Shown here: in pieces, positions 1-5,514 of the stretch
How the letters are laid out: every line of letters starts with the position of its first letter
How positions within the stretch are numbered: the first letter of the stretch is position 1
From: an uncultured bacterium
GTDB taxonomy: Bacteria > Desulfobacterota > Desulfobulbia > Desulfobulbales > Desulfobulbaceae
Direction: 5' to 3'
Assembly (NCBI GenBank): GCA_903896915.1
Contig: CAITZN010000280.1
Coordinates: 1-5,514, forward strand
DNA length: 5,514 bases
Program-made: the position numbers and the translations under genes
The notes under the pieces: model-generated
Seen by the model: the letters and a program-made list of their open reading frames with translations, nothing else
What the model was told of the DNA's origin: nothing
The model's database searches: none

Positions 1-506
<506 letters not shown>

Positions 507-512
507 ACATCA

Positions 513-542
513 TTGACAACTTATTGTTTTATTTACTATTAT
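513..542 (+). promoter_or_regulatory. Sigma70-type promoter for the IHF/HU-like gene
   Basis: A perfect TTGACA at 513-518 is followed after 18 bp by TATTAT at 537-542, one mismatch from TATAAT. The -35 starts only six bases after the eno stop codon. Transcription would begin near 549, giving a leader of about 50 bases before the ATG at 598. Seen directly in sequence; promoter activity is inferred. Confidence 0.6.
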
Positions 543-583
543 ATAGAAAACTGACCCAGTCAAACTTCTCATTGCGCGTTAAC

Positions 584-591
584 AAGGAGGT
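584..591 (+). promoter_or_regulatory. Strong ribosome binding site of the IHF/HU-like gene
   Basis: AAGGAGGT, nearly fully complementary to the 16S rRNA 3' end, lies six bases before the ATG at 598. This is the best Shine-Dalgarno in the window. It fixes the start and fits an abundant nucleoid protein. Confidence 0.85.
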
Positions 592-597
592 AAAGAA

Positions 598-885
598 ATG
601 ACCCTTACAAAAGCTGATCTGGTACAACAAATCTACAAGGCCCATCCTAACCTGACAAAATCGCAGTCAACAGATTCTGTCGAAACTTTTTTGTCGTTGT
701 CCAAATCCTCATTGATAACCGGTGATGATTTACTGCTCAGTGGATTTGGTAAATTCAACATCAAGGATAAAAAATCCCGTCGTGGTCGAAATCCCCAAAC
801 AGGTAGCGAACTGACCCTTGACGCGAGACGAGTGGTTACCTTCAAACCATCAGGAATTCTTCGGTCTAGAATTAATTCGGATTAA
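598..885 (+). CDS. ihfA: Histone-like DNA-bending protein, integration host factor alpha-type (HU/IHF family)
   Basis: A 95-residue nucleoid-associated protein that should bind and sharply bend DNA as a dimer, affecting transcription, replication and recombination. Length matches the family (90-100). The helical N-terminal dimerisation part (MTLTKADLVQQIYKAH) is followed by the LSGFGKF core turn (residues 47-53). Then comes the beta-arm with RRGRNPQTG (61-69), whose Pro66 is the residue that intercalates between base pairs, and the ARRVVTFKPS strand (76-85). The opening MTLTKADL, the ARRVVTFKP block and the RSRIN tail look more like IHF-alpha than HU, but the middle segment (VETFLSLSKSSLITGDDLLL) is divergent, so a generic HU/IHF label is the alternative. 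It has its own promoter and a terminator, so it is probably monocistronic. No ihfB partner is visible here. Confidence 0.85.
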   Translation: MTLTKADLVQQIYKAHPNLTKSQSTDSVETFLSLSKSSLITGDDLLLSGFGKFNIKDKKSRRGRNPQTGSELTLDARRVVTFKPSGILRSRINSD

Positions 886-912
886 AAGCCTCCCTTCCAT
901 CCCTTGTGACCA

Positions 913-940
913 GGGCGCCCCATCCGAGGCGCCCTTTTTT
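913..940 (+). terminator. Intrinsic terminator after the IHF/HU-like gene
   Basis: A perfect 7-bp GC-only stem, GGGCGCC (913-919) with GGCGCCC (928-934), has an 8-base loop and is followed directly by six T (935-940). It lies 28 bases after the IHF-like stop codon and probably also ends any transcript reading through from eno. Confidence 0.9.
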
Positions 941-976
941 CTTCAACTGCACGGCACAATATCAGTAGAAACTTGA

Positions 977-989
977 TAGATATTATCTA
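977..989. repeat. 13-bp perfect palindrome upstream of the ParB-like gene
   Basis: TAGATA-T-TATCTA is a perfect inverted repeat around one central T, 45 bases before the ParB-like ATG and inside the only non-coding stretch available for that gene's promoter. It overlaps a TTGATA (973-978) and a TATTAT (981-986), but neither has a well-spaced partner hexamer. It could be an operator; an A+T-rich chance palindrome is the alternative. Confidence 0.35.
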
Positions 990-1034
990 CGGATACAGCT
1001 TGCCGATACCATTGTTGCATAACTTCCAGCCATT

Positions 1035-1985
1035 ATGACAGACTTTTTACCCAAGCAAACGGCCTACCATTTTCAAATGATCGACCTACAATCAGTTGAT
1101 TTCCAGGACGATGTACTCCGCTCACTCCACGACGAAGCAATTGACCCTCTAATGTTTCGAAATCTGAAGAAATTCGGACAATTACATCCTTTACTTGTGC
1201 AGCAGCAAACTGAAAATCTCTATCATCTTGTCGCAGGGTACACATATTTTGCAGCCATCAAGAAATCGGGCATAAAAAAAATCGCTTGCCAGGTTTTGCC
1301 TCACTCCATCCTACCGGACACTTTATTTTCACTCCAAATTCTGCATGATCTCTCATCGCCCCAGTCAAGTCCGATTCTTCAAGCGCATCTATTGAGCAAG
1401 GCTGAGCTTGCCTTGCCAGAAGATGATTTACTGTCACTGCTCTCTCTGATGGGGTACAAGCCTCAACGCTACAAGCTTAAAGAACTCACCGGCCTCCTGC
1501 AACTGGAACCGACAGCCATCCTTGCCCTACATCGTGGCAGCCTCTCTCAAAAATTAGGCAAACATCTCGCACTTCTCTCCCACGACGATCAACGCCACTT
1601 GGTCAACCTGATCAACGCATATCGGCTTGGCGGATCAAAACAGCATAAACTGGTTGAGATGGTAACTGAATTGGTTCTGCGGGACAACAAACCTGCCCAA
1701 GAAATCATCAACAAATGGTTGCCAGTTGATGGGACGACAAACTCGGAAAACAGTCCCCAACGGATATATGGCTTGTTGCAATGCCTGAATGAAAAATGTT
1801 CTCCAGGCAAATCGGGTGCTGAAAAAAAATTCAAAAAACTAGTTCAGGAGTTACAACCCCCGGACGGGATAACTATAGAGCACAGCCTCTCGTTTGAAGA
1901 CGAACAACTGGATGTCCGCCTCAGGTTTGCCGATGCTGCAACATTAAGGGAGAAATGGGCTGAGATTAAAACGTTCACGCAATGA
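1035..1985 (+). CDS. ParB/Spo0J N-domain-like protein of unknown function
   Basis: A 316-residue cytosolic protein with no signal peptide or membrane segment. Residues ~14-90 resemble a ParB N-terminal domain: a MIDLQSVDF opening strand, LKKFGQLHPLLVQQ (44-57; ParB-type 'I..hGqlqPi.V'), YHLVAGYTYFAAIKKSG (63-79) and IACQVLP. Residues ~115-215 are helical and look like the ParB helix-turn-helix region (LKELTGLLQLEPTAILAL, 148-165, then LSQKLGKHLALL). The C-terminal ~85 residues match nothing I recognise. The canonical GERRxRA motif, which contacts CTP in true ParB proteins, reads GYTYFAA here, so CTP-clamp activity is doubtful. No parA neighbour or parS site is seen. The ATG at 1035 was chosen because the frame is closed at 1020-1022; it has no clear Shine-Dalgarno. 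The internal ATG at 1077 (residue 15) is an alternative start. DNA binding is inference. Confidence 0.75.
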   Translation: MTDFLPKQTAYHFQMIDLQSVDFQDDVLRSLHDEAIDPLMFRNLKKFGQLHPLLVQQQTENLYHLVAGYTYFAAIKKSGIKKIACQVLPHSILPDTLFSLQILHDLSSPQSSPILQAHLLSKAELALPEDDLLSLLSLMGYKPQRYKLKELTGLLQLEPTAILALHRGSLSQKLGKHLALLSHDDQRHLVNLINAYRLGGSKQHKLVEMVTELVLRDNKPAQEIINKWLPVDGTTNSENSPQRIYGLLQCLNEKCSPGKSGAEKKFKKLVQELQPPDGITIEHSLSFEDEQLDVRLRFADAATLREKWAEIKTFTQ

Positions 1986-1990
1986 ACGTT
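1970..1990 (-). terminator. Weak intrinsic terminator of ribD, overlapping the ParB-like stop codon
   Basis: Perfect 8-bp inverted repeat AACGTTCA (1970-1977) and TGAACGTT (1983-1990) with a 5-base loop. On the minus strand it begins five bases after the ribD stop and is followed by a short TTAAT tract, so it can end ribD transcription, though the T-run is weak. The right arm includes the TGA stop of the convergent ParB-like gene. On the plus strand no T-run follows. Confidence 0.5.
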
Positions 1991-1994
1991 ACCG

Positions 1995-3101
1995 TTATCT
2001 TTGGAACAATGCTTTGAACAGCACATCCTTCCCTAACACTTGGACCGAAGTGCTACTGAAAAGAGGCGCCTCTAAACGATTACTCAGGGTGTATCCATGG
2101 ACAAGAGGCGTCCCTTGGTCACCGATGATGTATGGTGCATAAAAAAGAAGCAATTCATCGATAAGATTCTGTCGATAAAAAGCTCCATGCACCTGTGCCC
2201 CACCTTCTACAAGTACTGATGTAATATTTTTACTTCCCAAAAAACGAAGCAACTCGAGCAGATCGACCCGCTTATCCGCATCAGACGGCAGACGAAATAC
2301 TTTCACCCCCCTCTGCTTCAATTGCAGCTCCTTTACCAAAGAGGCTTGCTCACTGCAAAATATCCATGTTTCCGCAGATGACTCTTGATTAAGCATACGG
2401 GCATTCGCCGGTAACCGTAAGCGGGAATCCAAAACTATACGCAAAGGATCTCTTGTCTCTGCTAATCCGTCCAGCCGTGTTGTCAAATTGGGGTTGTCGA
2501 TAAGTGCAGTTTCAACACCTATTAAAATAGCATCGACGTGATTGCGGATTTGATGAACATATTTCCTTGATTCAGGTCCGGTTAGCGCAGCACCTTGCTT
2601 TGGAGCAAAAGAAATCCTACCATCAAGGCTCAGCCCTGCTTTCATGACAACCCATGGGAGCCCGGTTACGCTGTGTTTAAAAAAAGGATGATTCAACTCT
2701 TTGCACTGCTGCTCGATAACACCGCAACTGATTGCAACACCTTGAGTTTTCAAATAATCAGCCCCTCCTCCGGTAACTCGAGGATTGGGGTCAAGCATAC
2801 CGATAACAACGCTAGTGATTCCTGCACGGATAATGGCTTCGGTGCATGGAGGCGTCCTCCCTGTATGATTGCAGGGCTCGAGTGTAACATACAGGGTTGC
2901 ACTTTTGGCGAGTTGACCAGCATCTAGAATGGCATGGACTTCAGCATGTGGCGTACCGGCTTTCTTATGATGTCCCTTGCCGACAATCTTCCCATCTTTA
3001 ACGATAATTGCACCTACCGCAGGGTTAGGCGAAACTCGTCCTATCCCCTTTTTCGCTTCTTCCAGGGCAAGGCCCATATAGTATAAATGGTCTTTCTTCA
3101 T
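1995..3101 (-). CDS. ribD: Bifunctional riboflavin biosynthesis protein RibD (pyrimidine deaminase / 5-amino-6-ribosylaminouracil phosphate reductase)
   Basis: RibD deaminates the GTP cyclohydrolase II product and then reduces the ribose side chain with NADPH, giving 5-amino-6-ribitylaminouracil phosphate in the flavin pathway. The 368-residue length is normal. The deaminase domain (1-145) shows SPNPAVGAIIV (24-34), the zinc/catalytic HAEVHAI (His52, Glu54) and EPCNHTGRTPPC (Cys77, Cys86). The reductase domain (148-368) shows MKAGLSLDGRI (153-163), ILIGVETALIDNPNLTTR (192-209) and LVEGGAQ near 297-303. Both activities look intact. The ATG at 3101 was chosen because MKKDHLYYMGLALEEA aligns with usual RibD starts. 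An upstream in-frame TTG at 3137 would add 12 unlikely residues and overlap nrdR. The start has no good Shine-Dalgarno and lies 13 bp after the nrdR stop, so translational coupling is likely. No ribE, ribBA or ribH follows it. Confidence 0.96.
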   Translation of the reverse strand: MKKDHLYYMGLALEEAKKGIGRVSPNPAVGAIIVKDGKIVGKGHHKKAGTPHAEVHAILDAGQLAKSATLYVTLEPCNHTGRTPPCTEAIIRAGITSVVIGMLDPNPRVTGGGADYLKTQGVAISCGVIEQQCKELNHPFFKHSVTGLPWVVMKAGLSLDGRISFAPKQGAALTGPESRKYVHQIRNHVDAILIGVETALIDNPNLTTRLDGLAETRDPLRIVLDSRLRLPANARMLNQESSAETWIFCSEQASLVKELQLKQRGVKVFRLPSDADKRVDLLELLRFLGSKNITSVLVEGGAQVHGAFYRQNLIDELLLFYAPYIIGDQGTPLVHGYTLSNRLEAPLFSSTSVQVLGKDVLFKALFQR

Positions 3102-3114
3102 GGGTAGCGTAAGG

Positions 3115-3579
3115 TTAGTGTATCCCCTGTTCTCCAAGAAAGAGTTTCAACTCTTCCATAAATTCATTTACATCTTTGAACTGGCGATACACCGAAGCAA
3201 AACGGACATAAGCAACTTCATCCAGCGCGGGGAGAGCTTCCATAACCCATTCACCAATCTGCTTCGTTGGAATTTCTTTATTCCCATAATCCTGGAGCTT
3301 CTGTTCGATAGCATCGACAAAATTATCGATATCGGCCATACTTACCGCCAATTTTTCACAGGCTTTCTCCAATCCCACTACTATCTTGCCTCTATCCCAA
3401 GGTTCACGCCTGCCGTCTTTTTTGATCAGCATCGGCAACATCAATTCGATGCGCTCATAAGTAGTGAACCGTCGCTGGCAAGACCCACATGCCCTGCGAC
3501 GCCTGGTGATTGTCTTATCCTTGTTAATACGTGAATCAATCACCCGATTATCCAAATGACCACAGTAGGGGCACTTCAT
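3115..3579 (-). CDS. nrdR: Transcriptional repressor NrdR
   Basis: NrdR represses ribonucleotide reductase operons by binding NrdR boxes and senses nucleotide state through an ATP-cone domain. The 154-residue length is typical. The zinc ribbon opens the protein as [17 protein letters not shown] (Cys3, Cys6) and closes with [14 protein letters not shown] (Cys31, Cys34); the basic RRRRACG stretch is the usual one. The ATP-cone covers roughly residues 46-139, starting at [17 protein letters not shown]. The start at 3579 is fixed by the invariant MKCPYC and by a Shine-Dalgarno six bases before it; an upstream in-frame start at 3615 would add 12 residues not found in the family. It precedes ribD by 13 bp, a common pairing in Gram-negative bacteria. 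No convincing NrdR box or nrd gene lies in this window. Confidence 0.97.
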   Translation of the reverse strand: MKCPYCGHLDNRVIDSRINKDKTITRRRRACGSCQRRFTTYERIELMLPMLIKKDGRREPWDRGKIVVGLEKACEKLAVSMADIDNFVDAIEQKLQDYGNKEIPTKQIGEWVMEALPALDEVAYVRFASVYRQFKDVNEFMEELKLFLGEQGIH

Positions 3580-3585
3580 GACGCT

Positions 3586-3591
3586 ACCTTC
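3586..3591 (-). promoter_or_regulatory. Ribosome binding site deciding the nrdR start
   Basis: GAAGGT on the minus strand, six bases before the ATG at 3579. It supports the 154-residue NrdR over the longer reading frame starting at 3615. Confidence 0.7.
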
Positions 3592-3624
3592 AATGATTTT
3601 GGTAAAAGAATACAAATCAGAAAT

Positions 3625-3655
3625 ATAATTAAAAAAACCGGCAGCTTTTTGTCAA
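3625..3655 (-). promoter_or_regulatory. Candidate nrdR promoter with its -35 in the rpiB terminator hairpin
   Basis: On the minus strand a perfect TTGACA (3655-3650) sits in the loop and inner stem of the rpiB terminator. AATTAT (3630-3625) follows at 19 bp, a 4/6 match to TATAAT; the better TATATT (3627-3622) is 22 bp away, too far for normal spacing. nrdR needs a promoter in this short gap, but the elements are imperfectly spaced, so this is tentative. Confidence 0.3.
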
Positions 3656-3666
3656 AGCGTGCCGGT
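3631..3666 (-). terminator. Strong intrinsic terminator ending the acpP-fabF-rpiB unit
   Basis: On the minus strand, ACCGGCA and TGCCGGT (plus-strand 3660-3666 and 3637-3643) form a 7-bp stem. It is extended by GCTTT/AAAGC past one bulged base, leaving a 5-base loop, for about 12 bp in all. A run of seven T (3637-3631) follows immediately. It begins 30 bases after the rpiB stop codon. On the plus strand there is no T-run after the hairpin, so it works in one direction. Confidence 0.92.
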
Positions 3667-3696
3667 ATCGGAATATGTACGAATGGAGGCAATAAC

Positions 3697-4122
3697 CTAC
3701 CCCATCAATGTGATCCTTCGCAGGTGTCGCCCGCCAGCAAACTCAGTTTCAAGCCAAATTTTGACGATGTCCAAAACAATACCTGCGCCAAGTACTCTAG
3801 CGCCTAGGCAAAGGACATTTGAGTCATTATGTTCTCTGCTCATTCTGGCGGTGAAAGGTTCATGGCAAAGGGCTGCACGGATTTGTCGATACCTGTTGGC
3901 AGCAATCGACATACCTATCCCGGTTCCGCAGATAAGGATACCATATGCAGAACGTCCTTCAATGAGTTCTTTGCAGACCTTATCAGCTATTTCAGGGTAA
4001 TCAACCGACTCTTCGGAATAGCATCCTACATCGTAGATTTCATGCCCCTCATTGACAAGAAACTGCTCCACTTCCTTTTTTAATAAAAAACCACCGTGAT
4101 CGCACCCTAGCGATATATTCAC
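3697..4122 (-). CDS. rpiB: Ribose-5-phosphate isomerase B
   Basis: RpiB interconverts ribose 5-phosphate and ribulose 5-phosphate in the non-oxidative pentose phosphate pathway; RpiB/LacA/LacB family, unrelated to RpiA. Read from the GTG at 4122 it has 141 residues. Visible motifs are SLGCDHGG (4-11), YGILICGTGIGMSIAANR (60-77) with the catalytic Cys65 and Thr67, and SREHNDSNVLCLGARVLG (95-112) with His98. The GTG was chosen because VNISLGCDHGG then aligns with the usual M-K-I-A-x-G-x-D-H start, residue numbers come out one less than in E. coli RpiB (Cys66, His99), and a GGGA lies six bases upstream. A TTG at 4134 would add four residues but lacks a ribosome site. The gene starts 23 bp after the fabF stop, in the same operon, and is followed by a strong terminator. 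Confidence 0.95.
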   Translation of the reverse strand: MNISLGCDHGGFLLKKEVEQFLVNEGHEIYDVGCYSEESVDYPEIADKVCKELIEGRSAYGILICGTGIGMSIAANRYRQIRAALCHEPFTARMSREHNDSNVLCLGARVLGAGIVLDIVKIWLETEFAGGRHLRRITLMG

Positions 4123-4128
4123 ATCACA

Positions 4129-4132
4129 TCCC
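4129..4132 (-). promoter_or_regulatory. Ribosome binding site supporting the GTG start of rpiB
   Basis: GGGA on the minus strand, six bases before the GTG at 4122. It is short, but it is the only Shine-Dalgarno-like sequence near the rpiB start, and it overlaps the alternative TTG at 4134. Confidence 0.5.
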
Positions 4133-4145
4133 AATAGAAAATTTT

Positions 4146-5384
4146 TTAGGTATATTTCCGCAGAATAATAACCCCATTGGTACCACCAAAACCAAAGGAA
4201 TTAGACATGGCAACTCGCACTTTTGCATCTCGGGCAGTCAAGGGAACATAGTCGAGATCACAATCAGAATCAGGTGTCTGGAGGTTAATCGTGGGAGGAA
4301 TGATACCATTATGCACTGTCAAAGCGGCAAATGCAGCCTCAATGCCACCAGCTGCACCCAGCATGTGACCAGTCATGGATTTAGTGGAACTAATAGCCAA
4401 TTTATAGGCATGCTCTCCGAAAACTGTCTTCACCGCCAGCGTTTCGCATTTATCATTGAGTGGGGTAGACGTTCCGTGGGCATTGATATAATCAACGTCT
4501 TCAGGATTCAAACCAGCATCCCTGAGGGCTACAGCCATGCAACGGGCCGCCCCCTCACCATTCTCGGGAGGAGCAGCAATATGATAGGCATCACTTGTCT
4601 GGCCATAACCGATGATCTCCGCATAAATGGCTGCTCCACGGCGCTTAGCAGACTCTAGCTCTTCAAGAACTAACATACCAGAGCCTTCAGAGATAACGAA
4701 ACCATCCCGATTAAGATCAAAGGGTCTAGAAGCGGCTTGCGGGTCATCATTGCGAGTAGATAAAGCCTTCATCGCACCGAAACCGCCTACTGCAAGTGGA
4801 CATATAACCGACTCCGTACCACCAGTTATAGCCACATCGCAATCTCCATAGACGATATGACGAAAAGCCTCACCAACAGCATGGGTGCCGGCGGCGCAAG
4901 CAGTCGTTTGCGATAGATTTGGACCTTTACAGCCGATTCGCATAGATATATGCCCAGACGGCATATTTGGAATGACCCTAGGAATAAAAAAAGGCGTAAT
5001 TTTACGAGGGCCGCGGTTGAGGAGAATTCCATGACACTCCTCAATCGTGGGTAATCCACCCATACCACAACCGGTAATAACACCAACCCTATGCACATTG
5101 TCTGGTGTTATCGATAGCCCGCTGTCTTTCCAGGCAATATCAGCAGCGGCGACTGCATATTGGACAAAGGCATCCAGATTTTTTACCTGTTTTTTCTCAA
5201 ACCAATCCTCAGGATTAAAGCCCTTCACCTCGGCCGCTATTTGTGTAGCCTGGTCAGATGCATCAAAGCGGGTAATCGGCCCTATGCCGCTTTGTCCATT
5301 GATCAGAGCATTCCACGTCTCCTGGGTACCGATACCCAGTGGTGTGACCAAGCCAATTCCGGTTACAACGACCCGTCGTTTCAC
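4146..5384 (-). CDS. fabF: Beta-ketoacyl-[acyl-carrier-protein] synthase II
   Basis: FabF condenses malonyl-ACP with a growing acyl-ACP, the elongation step of type II fatty-acid synthesis, and is often important for adjusting membrane fluidity with temperature. At 412 residues it is of standard length. The thiolase-fold opening [15 protein letters not shown] is present. The nucleophile Cys163 lies in [14 protein letters not shown], His303 in [11 protein letters not shown], and Lys335 and His340 in [15 protein letters not shown]; these positions equal those of E. coli FabF. The C-terminal [10 protein letters not shown] loop is intact. The start is GTG at 5384, supported by TGGTGG six bases upstream and by MKRRVVVTG alignment. 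It follows acpP by 16 bp and precedes rpiB by 23 bp. acpP-fabF is an extremely common pairing; FabF should load from that ACP. Confidence 0.98.
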   Translation of the reverse strand: MKRRVVVTGIGLVTPLGIGTQETWNALINGQSGIGPITRFDASDQATQIAAEVKGFNPEDWFEKKQVKNLDAFVQYAVAAADIAWKDSGLSITPDNVHRVGVITGCGMGGLPTIEECHGILLNRGPRKITPFFIPRVIPNMPSGHISMRIGCKGPNLSQTTACAAGTHAVGEAFRHIVYGDCDVAITGGTESVICPLAVGGFGAMKALSTRNDDPQAASRPFDLNRDGFVISEGSGMLVLEELESAKRRGAAIYAEIIGYGQTSDAYHIAAPPENGEGAARCMAVALRDAGLNPEDVDYINAHGTSTPLNDKCETLAVKTVFGEHAYKLAISSTKSMTGHMLGAAGGIEAAFAALTVHNGIIPPTINLQTPDSDCDLDYVPLTARDAKVRVAMSNSFGFGGTNGVIILRKYT

Positions 5385-5390
5385 ACTAGT

Positions 5391-5396
5391 CCACCA
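5391..5396 (-). promoter_or_regulatory. Ribosome binding site for the GTG start of fabF
   Basis: TGGTGG on the minus strand, six bases before the GTG at 5384, inside the 16-bp gap after acpP. Confidence 0.6.
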
Positions 5397-5400
5397 AGTT

Positions 5401-5514
5401 TCATTCTTGAATTTTTGTTACAAAATCAATAGCATTCTGCACAGTTACGATTTTCTCTGCCTCTTCATCGGGAATTTCAACATCAAACTCCTCTTCCATG
5501 GCCATAATTAACTC
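5401..5514 (-). CDS. acpP: Acyl carrier protein, C-terminal fragment (5' end outside window)
   Basis: AcpP carries growing acyl chains on a 4'-phosphopantetheine arm for fatty-acid synthesis and is a small acidic cytosolic protein of about 77 residues. The window holds its last 37 residues. The frame reads [20 protein letters not shown] and then [17 protein letters not shown] before TGA, matching helix II onward of bacterial ACPs (usual form ELVMALEEEFDIEIPDEDAE, then KITTVQDAIDYI). The serine of the DSLD motif that takes the prosthetic group lies just upstream, outside the window. The strongly acidic composition fits. It lies 16 bp before fabF, so the two are surely co-transcribed. Confidence 0.95.
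   Translation of the reverse strand, partial: ELIMAMEEEFDVEIPDEEAEKIVTVQNAIDFVTKIQE

Noticed and set aside
536..546. CTATTATATAG, resembling the core of an NrdR box (CTATATATAG), upstream of the IHF-like gene
   Set aside because: It has an extra base breaking the dyad, there is no second box at the usual spacing, and it overlaps an ordinary -10 element. The downstream gene is not a ribonucleotide reductase.
886..1034. Searched the largest intergenic gap for a tRNA, small RNA or riboswitch
   Set aside because: Only the terminator and the 13-bp palindrome stand out; no cloverleaf or conserved riboswitch core is visible. Likewise no FMN riboswitch was seen before ribD.
3101..3137. Longer RibD beginning at TTG 3137
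   Set aside because: It would overlap nrdR by 23 bases, uses a rare start without a Shine-Dalgarno, and the extra residues have no counterpart in RibD proteins.
3100..3534. Plus-strand open frame of 144 codons opposite nrdR
   Set aside because: It lies almost wholly antisense to nrdR, a well-recognised gene, and has no recognisable motif or convincing ribosome site; it is a shadow.
4826..5098. Hydrophobic-looking minus-strand frame inside fabF (starts [13 protein letters not shown]), suggesting a small membrane protein
   Set aside because: It is an out-of-frame reading of the strongly conserved fabF sequence, without its own promoter or ribosome site; its hydrophobicity comes from the frame shift.
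5047..5511. Plus-strand open frame of 154 codons across the fabF and acpP starts
   Set aside because: Fully antisense to two conserved genes and with no family resemblance.

Overview
The window is ordinary bacterial chromosome of moderate GC (mid-40s percent, judged by eye). It carries housekeeping genes plus one poorly characterised ParB-domain protein. The gene set and order (acpP-fabF-rpiB, nrdR-ribD, an IHF-alpha-like gene, and a ParB-N-domain orphan) suggest a sulfate-reducing Desulfobacterota/'Deltaproteobacteria' lineage, most likely a Desulfobulbales relative. That placement is inference from gene order and protein flavour; no rRNA or marker search was possible.

Left part, plus strand (1-1985): the 3' part of enolase (eno), with its late active-site residues intact, ends at 506. 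Six bases later a near-consensus sigma70-type promoter begins. It should drive a 95-residue HU/IHF-family protein (598-885), which is followed by a clean intrinsic terminator (913-940). After a short gap holding a 13-bp palindrome comes a 316-residue protein (1035-1985). Its N-terminal part resembles ParB/Spo0J, but the arginine-rich GERRxRA motif is missing and no parA or parS site is visible.

Right part, minus strand (1995-5514), read from right to left: the last 37 residues of acyl carrier protein (acpP), then fabF, then rpiB, closely spaced as one likely operon. It ends at a strong hairpin-plus-T7 terminator (3631-3666). Next come nrdR and ribD, separated by 13 bp. ribD converges on the ParB-like gene; only 9 bp separate their stop codons, and an 8-bp-stem hairpin straddles that junction.

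Functionally the minus-strand genes cover fatty-acid elongation (AcpP, FabF), pentose-phosphate interconversion (RpiB), ribonucleotide-reductase repression (NrdR) and the second and third steps of riboflavin synthesis (RibD). The plus-strand genes cover glycolysis (Eno), nucleoid architecture (IHF/HU) and an unknown ParB-like role. I found no mobile element, CRISPR array, tRNA or rRNA, and no evidence for a new multi-gene system. The most open questions are the ParB-like orphan and some regulatory details around it and around the rpiB terminator.
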